A stretch of 64,000 bases of DNA from Larimichthys crocea (GCF_000972845.2 NC_040033.1:2222344-2286343); one strand, 5' to 3'. Positions 21,905-34,640 are shown, counted from the first letter of the stretch. Translations and numbers: made by a program. The notes: a model not told the origin generated them from the sequence alone.

Positions 21905-22400
21905 GACACCAGAGGGTGGAAGATGGTTTCCATTTAGCATGGCGTTCAAGGCGTTCCTCTCTCCAACAACACATCCTGGGGGATCCCCGAGGTGTTCCCA
22001 GGCTAGATGAGTTCTGGGTCTTCTGCCAGTTGGACGTGCCCGAAAAACACCTTCAAAGGAAGGTGCCCAGGAGTCGTCTTAATCAGATACCCAGACTAAC
22101 TCAGTCAGTCGTCTTTGACGCAAAACAGCAGCGACTGTACTCCGAGCTCCCTACGGATGTCCAAGCTCCTCATCCTATCCGTAAGGCTGAGCCCAGACAC
22201 TCGGCGGAGGAGGCTCATTTTGGCGGCTTGTATCTTCGATCTCATTCTTTGGCTCACTACCCAAAGTCGATCAAGAGCTTTGCCTTCCAGCTCCTTCTTC
22301 CCCACAACGGTCCAGTACAACGTCCATAGCGCTGCAGGCACTGCAACAACTCGCCAGTGCATCTCGCTTCATTTTCCCGAACCAATCACTCATGAACTCC
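21905..22400 (-). mobile_element. LINE ORF2 3'-end relic, antisense
   Basis: On the minus strand the frame holds RRVSGLSLTDRMRSLDIRRE followed by LGVQSLLFCVKDD, and upstream of it WRVVAVPAALWTLYWTVVG. This is the C-terminal domain of a teleost LINE family, in which the motif SLTDRMRSSDIR is followed by a GHL.R segment. On the plus strand the next block (CAGTTGGACGTGCCCG, CAGGCTAGATGAG) is the usual continuation. It is broken by frameshifts and is only 0.5 kb long. Confidence 0.75.
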
Positions 22401-22479
22401 TTTGCTTGGAGCAGAAACTCTGTAGACTGTTGTTATGTCGTAAAGCACGACTCAGATCACATTTTTTCAACTGATTAAT

Positions 22480-25400
22480 TGTTCTAGAAATTGATTAAAA
22501 TGTTCATTCAAAGTAATTCAGAACAATCAATCTATTGTATAACTGCTGAATCATTTTCTGCATTACTGAGCACATCTTGTGGTGAACAGGTGATGTTCAA
22601 TGTTACAAAAGAAGCAGCCCAGCAGTGGAAAACCTAAAGTGTCGGGTTAAATAGAAGCCTGCAGACAAACACATTGACACCCATCCTGTGCTTCCCCTCC
22701 CCATCACAGCGACAATCCCTCGTAAGATTGACAGAACTCTCCAACAAAAGAGGCCATTTCATACACAAGCAGCGCTTTGGGCTGTCTAAACTCCTAATTA
22801 AGCCTTCTCTTAACGGGGTATCCTTCTGATCCTCGACACCTTTCCTGGAAGATAAGAAGACACTGATGGGCACGGAGCGAGAGACGAGGAGGGGAAACCA
22901 TGTCTACTAAATCAGTAATTAAGTCGGAGCCACAGAGGCAATCGGAGAGGTAAAAAACCAGAAGAATCCTTGGGCAAAAAAACCCGCAAAGTGTCAACCG
23001 CCATGATTAAGTCCTTGAAGTGTAATTGCACGAGGGAATGAGGGTATTGTCAGCGTCAGAGAGGGATTTCCAGGAGTGAAGCAGGAGGGAGGGGATGGGG
23101 AAATGACTGCATGCACAGACTTCAGGTCCTGCAGCTTCAGGGAGGAAGGAAACCAGTTCGGGCTACACTTAAAGCAAACAATACTCAAGTTCAAAGAATA
23201 GCACAAGGGCTGAGTAAAAAGTGCTGAGTGCCCGCCGCTGATAAAGCATACCATCTGTTGTTTACAGACCTCGTGGGCATCCTCTGTGAAGAAAACACAT
23301 GGGAGCTGTTATATCCACTCAAATTAAAACCCTATTTTTCTTTCTTTACAGTCCCCCGATGAGCTCTCAGTTACCGCCCGAACTTTGGTGCACGCTTGTG
23401 AATTTCGTGCATTAGCATCGACCACAAACATCTCAACTTCTCAGGCTTGTTTTTTCCCACCAGATGTCGAGAGTAAAGCCATCTCTCTCTCTCTCTGTGA
23501 AAAAACAACAACTTGGAAGCGGTTCAGGATATGTTTGGCTATCTGCCACGCTCATGCCAAAGGCCACAGCGAGAATATGTCTGTGCAAAAAGGTCTACAG
23601 ATGATTGGGCAGTGTCGTGACTCGAATCGGGCGATGTTTTCCCGTGGTGGACGTGCAGAAAGAGGAAATTAAGAAGCAGGAGCGACGTGATGATCGTCAT
23701 TTCCTAAGTGGGGAAAGAAAATTAAAGGAGATAAGACATCAGTGGAAGTGTTCTGATTCGTGTACACGGAGTATCTCGCTTTAATCTATTCGTGCAGATA
23801 AAGACTTTGTTTCACGGCATCACAGAGCAACAAGGTTTTAGTTCAGCACATCAGAACACCATAAATACTTCATAACCTGGATAGGAGAATATTTCTCTGG
23901 CATGGAAACATTTTTCTGCTTTCACCTTTTAGTAAAATAAAGATATCAGATAAATTTACTTATCACAAAGAGTTCTACTCTGGAGAAAATAACCGTGAAT
24001 GTTTGTGATCAAAGTGTGTTGTGTTTTAAACTGAAGGTGTTGGATTTAAAAGAAGTTATTGTTGATGCTGAACATGGTCAGACCGCCTTTTGAAACCAGC
24101 GGTGTCCAATCTGACAGGGAATGGCACTTCTTGTCTTCACTTCACAGCCACAGGGGGTTGCAGCTCGGGTAAACATGACCCCATTTTTTGGCAGCAATTA
24201 CATCCCTTGCCCTCCGAGTTTCCTTTGCATCATTTCATCGTGTCGCATATTTAAATGTTTCATCATTCTTTATGTTGTCGAGGATCAGATTGTCAGGTAC
24301 TTCATAATGAATAGTAAAGTAATTTAAATGATTCGTTTGAAATGTCACATTCGTTTTTTTTTTTTTTAAAGGTTGTAGTGTCATGGGTCGGAACATTAAA
24401 ACACATTTTCTCTCATCACCACGATTAAGACAAAATGCGAGAAAAGGTCTTGAGATGCCTAATTACTTTTTTAAAAAGTGCTTTTACTCGTCTCCAACGA
24501 GTGGGTGTCTTTTTTTTTTTTTTTAATCAATTTGGAAGAAAACCCATTCATTAATTCTGCTCTAACCACTCAAATTAGCATAGAACTAAACTCTGAGAGT
24601 TAAAATCAACGGAATACACTGACCCCGAGGTCTCATTCCCGGAAGACGTCTTTAAAAACTGAAGCTCAAATTGTTCTCGGGCTGCTCGGTCTCCACTTTA
24701 TGGTGTTTTCACATCGTGACACATCGAGTTTTTCAAGGTTCGGAAATGTAAAGAGCTCTCAATCAAAACCTTCAATAGGTGTTGGCCTCTGGAAAGAAAA
24801 AAAGATTAGCTTCTGAGTTTCATGAGCGGGCGGATTGATTGGTAATGCATGGTGGACGCTGTCAAAATGCAAATGAGGTCCTTTGTAGCCTGAAAACCTG
24901 AAGATGAGGGATGACACACACACACACACACTAATTAACCTATCATTAACCGTACCTGCACTCCAAAGCAACGATCGCCCGAGTAACAGAATTGATTTTC
25001 CTCCTCGTCTGTCGGCTAAGTGGGGGTCATTTTCTCAGGCTGTCATATTTCAATTCGTTTGATCGTCCGGCCGACTGCAGGAAAACAAGAGCTCACACAT
25101 ACGTGAATCATTTTCTCTCATCTTATTCATTTGGGGTTCAAACCTCCGATGTATTAACATAAAAACATACAGCAGAGATACTTGATGAAATGAAATCGGT
25201 GGCGATCTTGGCTGTCCTGCTTCTTCTGCCTGATGGCTAATCTAAAACTTGGCATCATTGCAGTTTGGTATCAGTACTTTTACTTCAGTAAAGGGTCTAA
25301 ATACTCCCTCACCCTCTGCAGAGTGTCATGTTTATAGTGGTAAAGGGTTAAATAAGTATCCCCGCAGGAAGACCTTGCTCTTGTTGGACTTTAACCTCAG

Positions 25401-25890
25401 AGAGTATTTCCCCAGTCGCTGCCTCCTCGTACTGTACACCTCCATCTTCGCAACTTTGTCCTCTAATCCTTTCAAATATTTAACTTTTCAGCTGTCTGAC
25501 ATACTGTAGGAGTGTTCTCTAAAAAATTGATATTGCTTTTACTCACTCCGTTGCACACTGTCACCCAACACTGCCTCCTACAAATAGGAACCATAACTTC
25601 TTTTTTTTTTCTCCCCCCCAACATGAGGAAACGAAGTCTCATCTGCTGCCAGGCTTAAACAGATGACAGTCTCCAAAGCTTATGCCAAGAATCCGTGATA
25701 CATCCTGGAGAGCGCTCGCGTAATACCGTTGTGATACAAGAAAACAGTTCCTGTGAGAAACCTGACATTTAATACTGTTCCGGTGACAAAGCCGGAAATC
25801 CTGATTCGAATAAAACATGCAAATGATACAGATGATCGTACAGGTGAGGATTAGAATACTTGAGTCACATTTTAATTTCTTAAACCGGAG
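22480..25890. other. intergenic, no gene seen
   Basis: I found no coding exon, RNA or element that I could support. There are T homopolymers at 24353-24368 and 24511-24524 and a short CA run at about 24916-24931. Confidence 0.45.
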
Positions 25891-25891
25891 T

Positions 25892-25975
25892 TTAAAGCAA
25901 CATTACGTAGCAATTCGCCAAAATCAGTGAAGTAGTTGGTGGTGATGGTAGAAAAGTGACACAATGTTGCTTTAA
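25892..25975. mobile_element. 84 bp MITE with perfect 13 bp terminal inverted repeats
   Basis: TTAAAGCAACATT at 25892-25904 is the exact reverse complement of AATGTTGCTTTAA at 25963-25975. The TTAAAGCAACA end is shared with larger repeats at about 26658 and 28758, so this is an internally deleted relative. It has no coding capacity. Confidence 0.7.
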
Positions 25976-26654
25976 CAGAACCTGTGGACTCAATTTTAAC
26001 TACCCAAACTGTTAACGATGGATGGATGGATGGATATATATGGATATATATATATTGGTTAAATCTTGGTAAAGTAACTACCACTGTCAGAAAATTGTAG
26101 ACTAGAATCATAAAGAGACACGAATTAGAAATACTCAAGCTATAAAGAGAAGAAACAAAATTAGAAAAACAAAGAAAACGTCATTATTTCACAACAACAC
26201 ATCATTTTCTTTCGGCTGTCTCAAGTCACCATTTAACATTATCTGCTGAATGACATTCACACTTTATTAAATCCACCGTCAGTCAAACATTTTATTTCCT
26301 TTTCCAAATGCCAGTCCTGTTTCTGTTGCCGTTAGCTACAGTCTTCTCTGGATAGAGGAGATCAATAAATTGAATTTTAGTCCTGCACACAGGCAGAATA
26401 ATATACCTGCGAGACTCGCGGTAATTCAGTGACACGCTACATAAACTCTTCCCATGCAACAGAAACAAAAACTCTCTTCGCATTTCCATAATGTTTTCAT
26501 TTCCTTTAAATAAGAATTCATGAAGCCGAGGAAATAAAGTGTTTTAAAGAACCCCCAACAGCTTGTTTGTGTGAAAAAGTTACAGCTTTGATTCGAGTTT
26601 CTTTCTGATCATGAAGCACCACTCCCAGCACACTGCAGCGTTTACCTACCGAGC

Positions 26655-27010
26655 TGTTTTAAAGCAACACTGAGGAACTTTTCTATCAGTAAATAACTGA
26701 TTTTGAATAATTTTGATGCTTCACTGACTTATAATCAGGTGAATAGTGTCTCGTTCGTACGTCGGGAGAAGTACGTGATGCTTTACAGTACTACGTCACA
26801 CACCGTTACATTTTAACTGAGTTTGGTAGCCTGAACTCAGAGCACCAGGGGAGGGTTATTGTTTGTACCACAGGCGTAGAGAGCAGAGCCATTGTCGTGC
26901 CAGAACAGGAGCTGGGCGAAATAAAAGGCTGAAAGACAAGACACCGAGCTGCTATGTCTGCTGTTGGTGACCTGGTTGATGTTTGGTTGTTAAAAAATAA
27001 AGTTGTCACC
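26655..27010. mobile_element. copy of the TTAAAGCAACA / GTGCCAGAAC repeat family
   Basis: It begins with TTTTAAAGCAACACTGAGGA, then CTTCACTGACTTATAATCAGG, GTACCACAGGCGTAGAGAGC and GTCGTGCCAGAACAGGAGCT, and ends around GAAATAAAAGGCTGAAAGAC. The module order is the same as in the copy at 28756. Confidence 0.6.
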
Positions 27011-27092
27011 TCGCTAGAATTTGTAAAAGTGACGCAATCAGAACGAATACACATGTACAGCTGTCACAATCTACAGGATAAAGTAATGTATT

Positions 27093-27178
27093 GGTCATTC
27101 AGTCGCTGATTTTGAGCTTTAAATCAAGTCAGTGAGGTCATTCAGTCGCTGATTTTGAGCTTTAAATCAAGTCAGTGA
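27093..27178. repeat. two direct 43 bp repeats
   Basis: The unit starting GGTCATTCAGTCGCTGATTT is present twice, 27093-27135 and 27136-27178, with no difference. Confidence 0.95.
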
Positions 27179-27179
27179 C

Positions 27180-28755
27180 GCCTTTTAAAAGGTCAAAAAT
27201 AACATTTCCATTTGAGAAATTGAAATTTGAATGTCTTGTGGTTAGAACAGGTTGATCTTTTTGTATTAGCCATGCATAAAAGCATGAAATCAAGTAATTA
27301 CAGATACAAATGTAATAAAAATATATAGTTTTAAAGTAATGATCAGGCTGTGCGGCCCATGATGACGTGTTCATCATTAGCGACTGCCTGTGAGGGAATA
27401 GAGGTGTTTCACTGCAGTGGCGTCAGCTGCAATCAGCCCCTGGAGAGTGTTAATTACCTCCCTCACACTATATCAATAAATATTTGAGGAGGAAAGAGGG
27501 TTCCTGAGGGTAAACAAAGAGAGTCAACTTCACTCAACCATGAAATACGGGACTACAGTAAATACAGCTACAAGGTAAATACAGTTTTTATCTCTTTGTG
27601 GTCAGTTTAAGGAGGTCGTGTGTGTTTTTTTTCAAGCAGTATATAACCAAATAAAGACCGCTGGAGCGACTTTGTTGTTCAGATTCTTTAATATTTCACC
27701 AAAAACAGCAGCTGCTTGCGTCGTCGACCCGACAGACACAAACAGGAAACTACAACAGGAACTTCACGGCATTTTACAAACACACAGGCACAGAAAAGAC
27801 AAGCCTCCTCGCTCTACGATTCTCATACGTTGTCAAGTCTTTACGTTTTTTTGTAAAAAATAAAAATAAAATGTTGCACAGGGCAGTTTTTCATCTGGAA
27901 AATTTAAAATTAAAATACAAGAAGACGGGGAGAAGATTCAGAGGTGTGATGATGAGCAGAAACAAACGTTTCCGTCTGGAAAAATATGAAAAACAATCAC
28001 CCAAACAGCTGTAATACCTTGTGTATATCCTTGGTTTTATGCATGACAGCTTCCAATAACGATTTCACCACCTACTGATCAATAATCTCGTAGATCAGAT
28101 GCTATAAGGGTGGGGGGAAAGAAACGAACAAGCGAGGTGCATTTGTTCCTCCATCCCCCCACCGTTCATTCATGATGGATCGGTGGAGGGAAAGGACTAT
28201 AGACAGGTTCATTTATCATGAATGAAGTGAACCTGGTGTGTGGATAATCACCAGGAGCATGTTGGCGCTCAATTTAACCAGCAACAATTTACTCCAAAAA
28301 TCCCCCAGAATCAAAGAAACGGCACTTCTTCATTCCTTTTAAGTTAAATAAAACTCATGACAGATGATAACGAGTGACTCGGAGGTGACCTCCGTGAAAG
28401 CGGGTTTTTGTGAAGATCCACAGCCGATAGAGGCTTTTTGTGTCGGACATCTCCTAGCAACCGCATCCGAGTGCTTTCACAGAGGTCAATGGGAACAATG
28501 GCTGTGAGCAGAAAAATAAAGACATAAAGAGAATTGTTGTGGTGTGGGCTTGGATCCAATTTCAGACTCAGTGGGATGATTTTTAGAGTATGGAAGTCCA
28601 GGTTAAGCCAAATTACTGCAAAATCTGATCTTTAGACATTGTGGTGTCGAGCTCTGCAGACGGTTTTGGTTTTAGTGTTTGAGATCTTGTTTGTTTTAGC
28701 AAAAAATATTCTTATTTTCTTATGGAATTAATGCTTTAAAGGTCTGTAATGACAC
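27180..28755. other. intergenic, nothing recognised
   Basis: No gene or element could be supported in this stretch. Confidence 0.4.
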
Positions 28756-29015
28756 CTTAAAGCAACACTGTGCAACTTTTCAGATTTTAAATCATTTTGA
28801 TGCTTCTCCACCAACTATTTCACAGCAGGGAGTGTTATTGTTTGAACCACAGGTGTAGAGAGCAGAGCCAGTGTCGTGCCAGAACAGGGGCTGGGAAAGC
28901 AGGCAATGTAATCGGGCTTACTAGAGTGAGAGTGAACGAGCCAAAAGCCACCAGATGAATAAATCTTGGACTGACTTTTAGTCGTTGGCGAGAGTTTGGC
29001 GAAATAAAAGGCTGA
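28756..29015. mobile_element. copy of the TTAAAGCAACA / GTGCCAGAAC repeat family
   Basis: It starts CTTAAAGCAACACTGTGCAA, has the core GTGTCGTGCCAGAACAGGGG, then AAGCAGGCAATGTAATCGGG and AAATAAAAGGCTGATG. It is the shortest copy that retains all modules. Confidence 0.6.
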
Positions 29016-31537
29016 TGTTAATATTTCAACTTTCAGCTAAAGAGTGTCGCACTTAAAAAAACGCTTCCATTGTAGTCTCATAGCATAAGTCTGTCTCTCA
29101 GTGCATCTGCAAAACAAACATCTGACTAACAACAACGCTCCTGTGCAGGAAGCCTTGAGCTCTAACACTGATCTGTTGAAGAAATCAATAGAAGAAATCT
29201 CAGACTTTGGGTTGGTTTGGTGAAAGGTGGTGAAATCATTACTGACATGGGATGGCAAACCTACAGAAGGCCCAAGCGGTCACACACTGATACATTTTAT
29301 TTCCTCCGTTTCCTCTTGTGATTTCAATTGTTTCTCAAGTTATTTATGTTGAAATAACGTGACCATTTTCTCGAGATTTCAAGCTAACAAGCCAATGAGA
29401 TCTCTAGAAAATAAAAGGAAAGTCTAGTATATTTGTTGTATATTTGGTTTTAATACTCTCGTTATCGGAGGACATAAGTTTCGTTACGTCATGAGATCTC
29501 GAGAACATTTCTGATTTCAACATGATGACTTGAGATTTTGATCAAAACAAATGGAATTAACTCTTTATCATGAGAAAATGTTGGCAATATAACATTGCCG
29601 AACCGCTTAAGGCTTCTGTACAAACCAAAAGAAATAATAATAATAAAAAAAACAACAACTAAGGACTAGTTCTGCTCATTTTCAAAAGAAATTTACTGCT
29701 GAGTAAAGACAAAATCTCAGATTTAAGGCGATGAAATCATGCTGATATTGAAAAAAAGTCACCCTCAGTGACTGGATTATCCAAAGTTTAGATGTATTAA
29801 ATAAGTGGATACATATTTATATATAACATTTTGGTACAGTATATAATTCTTCTATATACTAAATACCAAAACTTTCTTTCCTTATGTTGTGTCGCTAACA
29901 CACAGCGAGCTCTCCTAATCTCGAATCAGACCTCCAAGTTAAACACAAACAACAAAAAGAATCATTAAAAGACGAGGAAATTACAATCGTTCTGTACATG
30001 ACGGAGGCCGCTATACAAAAGAGTTCACCCTGTTTGTGTGTACTGTACACTAAATTGCTTTAACGATACAGTAAACAGACAAATTGCTTGCCTCAACATA
30101 TAAAAAGTGAAAACAAAGAAACAACATCCATCTCCGCGGATGCGAGAGATATTCAAAAAGCAGATAAATCGATACGGTCATCATTAACTGGAACCCTGCA
30201 GCGCCCGCCCACTCCTGACCCGTTGCTGACCCGTTACTCACACAAATAAACACACACCATCGCGCTTGTTTGAGCCCGTATCCACCAGCTTTCTAAATTA
30301 AGGAAGTTGTTTGGATGAAGGGAGTCAATAGTGTGTGGGCTGAGGGCCCGGTCAAAAGCTCGACAGTCCGTCTTTAAAAAGGGACGACGGAGGATCAGCA
30401 GGTCAGGGTGAAAAGTTGACGGACGGTTAACTAATCGATGAGAGATAAACATCCACATTAATATGGATGCTCTGCAGAGGAGAAACAAAGAAAAACTACA
30501 AACGCTCGCCACCTTGAATGTCCCAATTTTCCATTATGACATTATACTATAGTAGATGGCATGGGCCGTATGAGAGTGGTATCGATCTATCGAGTATTTT
30601 TAACCATTTCCTTGTTTCTAAAATAGCCTGTATACGTTTGGTAGCCAGAATCCTACCAGAAGGCTGCACAAAGTTTCCCACCACATTGAGTGAAAAGATT
30701 CATCATAAGACCACCAAGCGGCGTCTTCAAATTATTCAAAAACCCAATGAAATTGAATTTACAATGATATGAAACCAACAAAAAAAGCAAGAAAACAACA
30801 AATGGTTGTGATTATTTTGCTTGATGAACTTAAATGACTCAACATTTCGGCGATAATTCAAACTTTTTAAGCCTTAAGCTGTGTTGTGCTGGCATGAGTG
30901 AACGATACAATCCATGTTTTGTCTTTTCTTTCCCACCTGGAGCCATCAACCATCGTTGCAACAGTTTGTTCTAAACAGAAACAGGTTGTATGATTATATA
31001 AAAAAAAAGAAAAGAAAATGAAAGCTTGAGTTTCCCAGGTGATTCAAACAGAGGCCAGACGTGGATCCTTGCTCAGTTAATTCCCGCAAAACGGAGAGCC
31101 GCCAAGTCCGAAAGTCCAGCTGGAGACGCCGCTACACTCAGCTAAACAACACTATGATAACTGATGTACTTCTACAAACCACAGACTAAGACAGGCAATC
31201 CAACCACTGTGAGCGTCAAATCGGCCCCTTAGCCAAAAAAAACATATCAGCTGGCCAAGGAGTAATTCCCAAAGCGTGTAAGGACGGGAAAAGGACTGTT
31301 GGAGGAACGTCAAGTTTGTATCTGTATTTCCATTCTCCCAAATAAAAAATTGGCAGACCGTTTGCGGATCTCCTCCCTGCCCTCTTTTTCATCGGTTTCT
31401 CTATGTTGCTCTGTAGTTCCCATAGATGCCCATGATGTGAGTTTAGTCCCCTCTCCTGAGCAGAGTGCCAGAGACAGGGCCAATTGGGGGAAATCCAAGG
31501 GCAGTCCGCGGCAGTCCGAGCAGCCTTCCCCCAACCC
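29016..31537 (-). other. downstream of rnf152; part is probably its 3' UTR
   Basis: RNF152 orthologues usually have a long 3' UTR. On the minus strand the first exact AATAAA I find after the stop is at 29301-29296, which would give a UTR of about 2.2 kb. The sequence from about 29650 to 31537 is free of recognisable transposons, which fits a transcribed UTR. The true end is not determined. Confidence 0.4.
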
Positions 31538-32182
31538 TCAGCCGCAGGAGATGACCGTGAAGCGTTTGGAGATGCAGGACATGTTGTGCAGGACAATTCC
31601 CAAGAGGAAGAGCAGCACGCAAGCCACCAGGATCACCGTGCACACGCCGGACCACGTGGAGCCCTTCCCGCCTCCTCCAACCGGCCCAGTAACCCTCCGC
31701 TCGCCCTCGCTGCCCTCCAGCCCCACCCCAACGCCTTCAAGAGCCATACCCAAGCCCAGAGGCTGCTGCTCAGGCACCGTCACCACCGTCACCCCCTTCT
31801 GCTGGCTGCCGGGCAGGAAGCGACATCCCAGCTCCCCCGGCAGGCCAAGAGCCCGATCCTTGGAGACGGGCAGCGGCAGCATGTAGCAGCCGTTGCTGGG
31901 GAGGCGGATAAAGACGGGCGTGTGCTCGGAGGCGTGTGGGATGGCGATGACGGTGATGATGTCCGGGTCATCCGGGAGCTGGGAGACGGACAGGCCTGGC
32001 GGGAGCTTGGTGACACCGCGGCACCAGGGACAACGGATTTCCTTCTGGGTGCTGCGCATCTGGGTCAAGCACACTGAGCAGCACGTGTGCCGGCAATCCA
32101 GGAGCTTGGGCCGCCGGCGGGGGCTGTAGTAGTTAAAGCAGATCTGACACTCCAGGATTGAATCTTGGGAAAGAGTCTCCAT
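31538..32182 (-). CDS. rnf152: E3 ubiquitin-protein ligase RNF152
   Basis: A single coding exon encodes 214 residues. Residues 12-54 form a C3HC4 RING (C12, C15, C30, H32, C35, C38, C51, C54) starting METLSQDSILECQICFNYYS. Next come the very conserved GVTKLPPGLSVSQLPDDP and HTPVFIRLPSNGCYMLPLP blocks. A Gly/Glu-rich linker (about 135-174) follows, and then a hydrophobic anchor at about 180-200 (VCTVILVACVLLFLLGIVL) and the tail HNMSCISKRFTVISCG. Known role of the family: a lysosome-membrane ligase that adds K63-linked ubiquitin to RagA and dampens amino-acid signalling to mTORC1. Human RNF152 is 203 residues; the extra length here is in the linker. The start is the only Met that gives the conserved N-terminus. 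It faces cdh20, as CDH20 and RNF152 do in humans. Plus-strand frames over it are shadows. Confidence 0.95.
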   Translation of the reverse strand: METLSQDSILECQICFNYYSPRRRPKLLDCRHTCCSVCLTQMRSTQKEIRCPWCRGVTKLPPGLSVSQLPDDPDIITVIAIPHASEHTPVFIRLPSNGCYMLPLPVSKDRALGLPGELGCRFLPGSQQKGVTVVTVPEQQPLGLGMALEGVGVGLEGSEGERRVTGPVGGGGKGSTWSGVCTVILVACVLLFLLGIVLHNMSCISKRFTVISCG

Positions 32183-32212
32183 TTTTTTTTAAAGATTTCG
32201 TAGGTGGTCACT
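32183..32212 (-). other. rnf152 5' UTR end with probable 3' splice site
   Basis: On the minus strand TTTGCTGTTGTTCTCCAG precedes TGACCACC, with the AG at 32212-32211. This leaves a 28 nt leader before the ATG that ends in an A9 run. It fits the usual RNF152 structure of a non-coding first exon spliced to one coding exon. The first exon was not located. Confidence 0.45.
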
Positions 32213-33770
32213 GGAGAACAACAGCAAATTTAAATCAAATTAGTCCTGTAAAAAAAAAAAAAAACTCCAAGCAAAGCTAAAAAACTGGCTCCAATGCTTG
32301 ATCTTCAACCACCGTCCACAGCTTCACAATGACGTCACAGGTCTTTGGTGGCAACATGGTCGTTCATCTGCAACAGAAGAGAAGAGAAAGTGTTGTTGAG
32401 ATGATGAGGGCAGCAACAGTAAGACCTTAAATACCTTCGGTACTAACAAGAAAGGGCAATAGTTATTGACACTGAGAGATTTGACGGTGCAAAATAAAAT
32501 CAGTGAACAGCAGCCTTTAGCCAGCAAATTATACGAAGACTCAAGTACTTCTATACTTAAACTTGCTTGATTTTGAGTACATAAGTGTACTGTGAGTGCC
32601 CAGGTGGTGCACTCATAACGAAAAGTTGAGTTTCCTCAATGGTCGCCATTCTGGTTAGGTAGCGGAAAGGGAGGGACCACCGGTGTTGTGGCGTGCGAGG
32701 AAGCATATACAAACATAAGCGTATATGTTTTATGTTGGCAGTCAAATGTTGTCCAGATTAACAAGACAAGGACGATTACGGTGGAGATATATTTATTTAA
32801 ATGATCTAAAATACAAAAGGTCATGACTTTATTTTCCATGTTTTTATGCACTGGGAATGATTTGAATGGGTGCTTTTGGGTTCAAGAACATGTTGGTTTG
32901 GTCCTTTAAACACTTGTAAATGACACCAAACATCCAAGTAAGAGAACCAAAGGGAGTCAAAGCCCTGAACGAGGGTCAAATAATGCATTACTGATGATTC
33001 ATTATTATGTGCAGCACACGTTGAACATATCAGCCTCCAGCTGACTGCAGTAGGGGCGGGTTCACGAGACCCTTCGCCTCGGTATCTGTGTTAAGTATTG
33101 CTAATTTGTAACATTCTCCTTCAGGCCACAGACTCCATAAACAATTTCTTCCTCCGCCTACTCTTCTTGCATAATCACGTCTACCGTGTTAATCCATGCG
33201 GGAGCTGCGATAGTTTACTCTTACAGATGATTAAATCCCGTCAAAATAACACAGAGGAATACCAAACAGGGCCGAGACGACTTCTTTTATATTTCCGTCC
33301 AAATTGCAGAGTGTGAAAACTGCTGAGGAGGAAAGACGACTAGATTTCTCTTCGCTGCTGTCTCAACAGAGCCGACGTCCCTCCGGGCACGACAGCTAGA
33401 GTGAGGAGTGAGACAGATGGAGACGGGGGTAGACGTGGTGATAGAAATGGAAAAAAGGTTGACCACTGATTGTCCTGTGACACTGTACATCTCACTCCGT
33501 TATCAAAAAACAAGATCTCAGGCAATTAAACTGCTCATGGCGCCCTGTGGGGGGACGCCGATGTGGCAATGACAGATAAGAGTGTGTTCACAGCGGGCAT
33601 GCTCGGAGCAGTATATTCAATCTGGAGTCCTTTAGTTTAGAGGACGGTGGTAAAAAAAAAACTGCAACAAGACAAAGTTTAGTGTTTAAATCTGACATAG
33701 ATCCTGCTTATCATATCTTATGAAGACATTTCATCAACCTATCCATCGATATCGAGCCCAAGATGGAGCT
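32213..33770. other. upstream of rnf152, likely first intron, nothing else recognised
   Basis: No promoter or non-coding first exon could be placed with confidence. No coding exon or transposon was recognised. Confidence 0.35.
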
Positions 33771-33774
33771 AAAC

Positions 33775-34015
33775 AAGGTAACCGAGATGTCTTTGTCCCT
33801 AGAAACTTCCTCCATTTGTTCCTGAGGGATGAGGAGGTATTCCCAGGCCACATGGGAGCTATAATCCCTCCAGCGTGTTCCGGGCATGCCCCGGGGTTTC
33901 CTTCAAGGTTGCCCTGACCAAAATACCTGCAGAGTAGGCGTCCAAGATATATATATAAAAAAAAGTCTGAGCCAACTGAGGTAGCACTTCTACTCCAAAC
34001 TCTTTCCAAATAGAT
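33775..34015 (-). mobile_element. short LINE relic, antisense
   Basis: The plus strand reads GAGGTATTCCCAGGCCACAT, then CCCTCCAGCGTGTTCCGGGC and CCGGGGTTTCC. Read on the minus strand these are the GRPRTRWRDYI.LAWE-type end of the same LINE family as at 21.9-22.4 kb. It is heavily decayed. Confidence 0.6.
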
Positions 34016-34319
34016 GAAGTCTTCAAACTATTTTCAAAGCCATGACTGATTCCTCTTTTCAGGGCTCAATCTATCCAATCCTCTGGATACAGACCTTATT
34101 AAGCGCTTCCAGTTACAGACGGACGTGACCAATCTACGTTAAATACAGCGCTGTCATCAAAATTCAATGTTTCAGTCGGTACATTCATTAAGTCGAGTTG
34201 AGACACCGGCTCATTACAGCACGGCCTGACCTCATGTGACTTTGATTAAAAATGGATATTGTTACCAATCATGCAACACCAGGTGGTTAGTCTCTGTGTT
34301 TTTAGGACTTTAGGACAAC

Positions 34320-34640
34320 ATGGACTTTGGATATCACCCCCAACCACTGGGTCGCCATGGACTAGTACCGGTCCGTGGGCATTTGTTACCGGGCCGCACA
34401 GAAAGAATGATTAAAAAAATATGTTATTGATTAACCTTGTGTGAAAGATGTTTTATTTTGAAAAATGCTCGCATAAAACCATCGTCAAGACGCATGCACC
34501 GGTCACGTAATACGTTGCCCTCAAAATTACGGAGTAGACTGGACATCTGGGTGTCATTGTCTCCTATCATACCCTCGATGGCACCAGCTCGTTGCAGAGA
34601 AACAGCTCATGGCTCCCACTGATTTAGCGTAATGGTCTTT
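34320..34640. mobile_element. probable hAT-like transposon relic
   Basis: CCCCAACCACTGGGTCGCCA, GTACCGGTCCGTGGGCATT and TACCGGGCCGCACAGAAAG form the end of a widespread fish hAT-type element. The following frame (34437-34622) may be transposase debris, but I cannot align it to a specific domain. Confidence 0.4.

Noticed and set aside
31299..32077. Plus-strand frames of about 195 residues opposite rnf152
   Set aside because: They are antisense to a strongly conserved RING protein and contain only low-complexity Pro/Ser/His-rich sequence.
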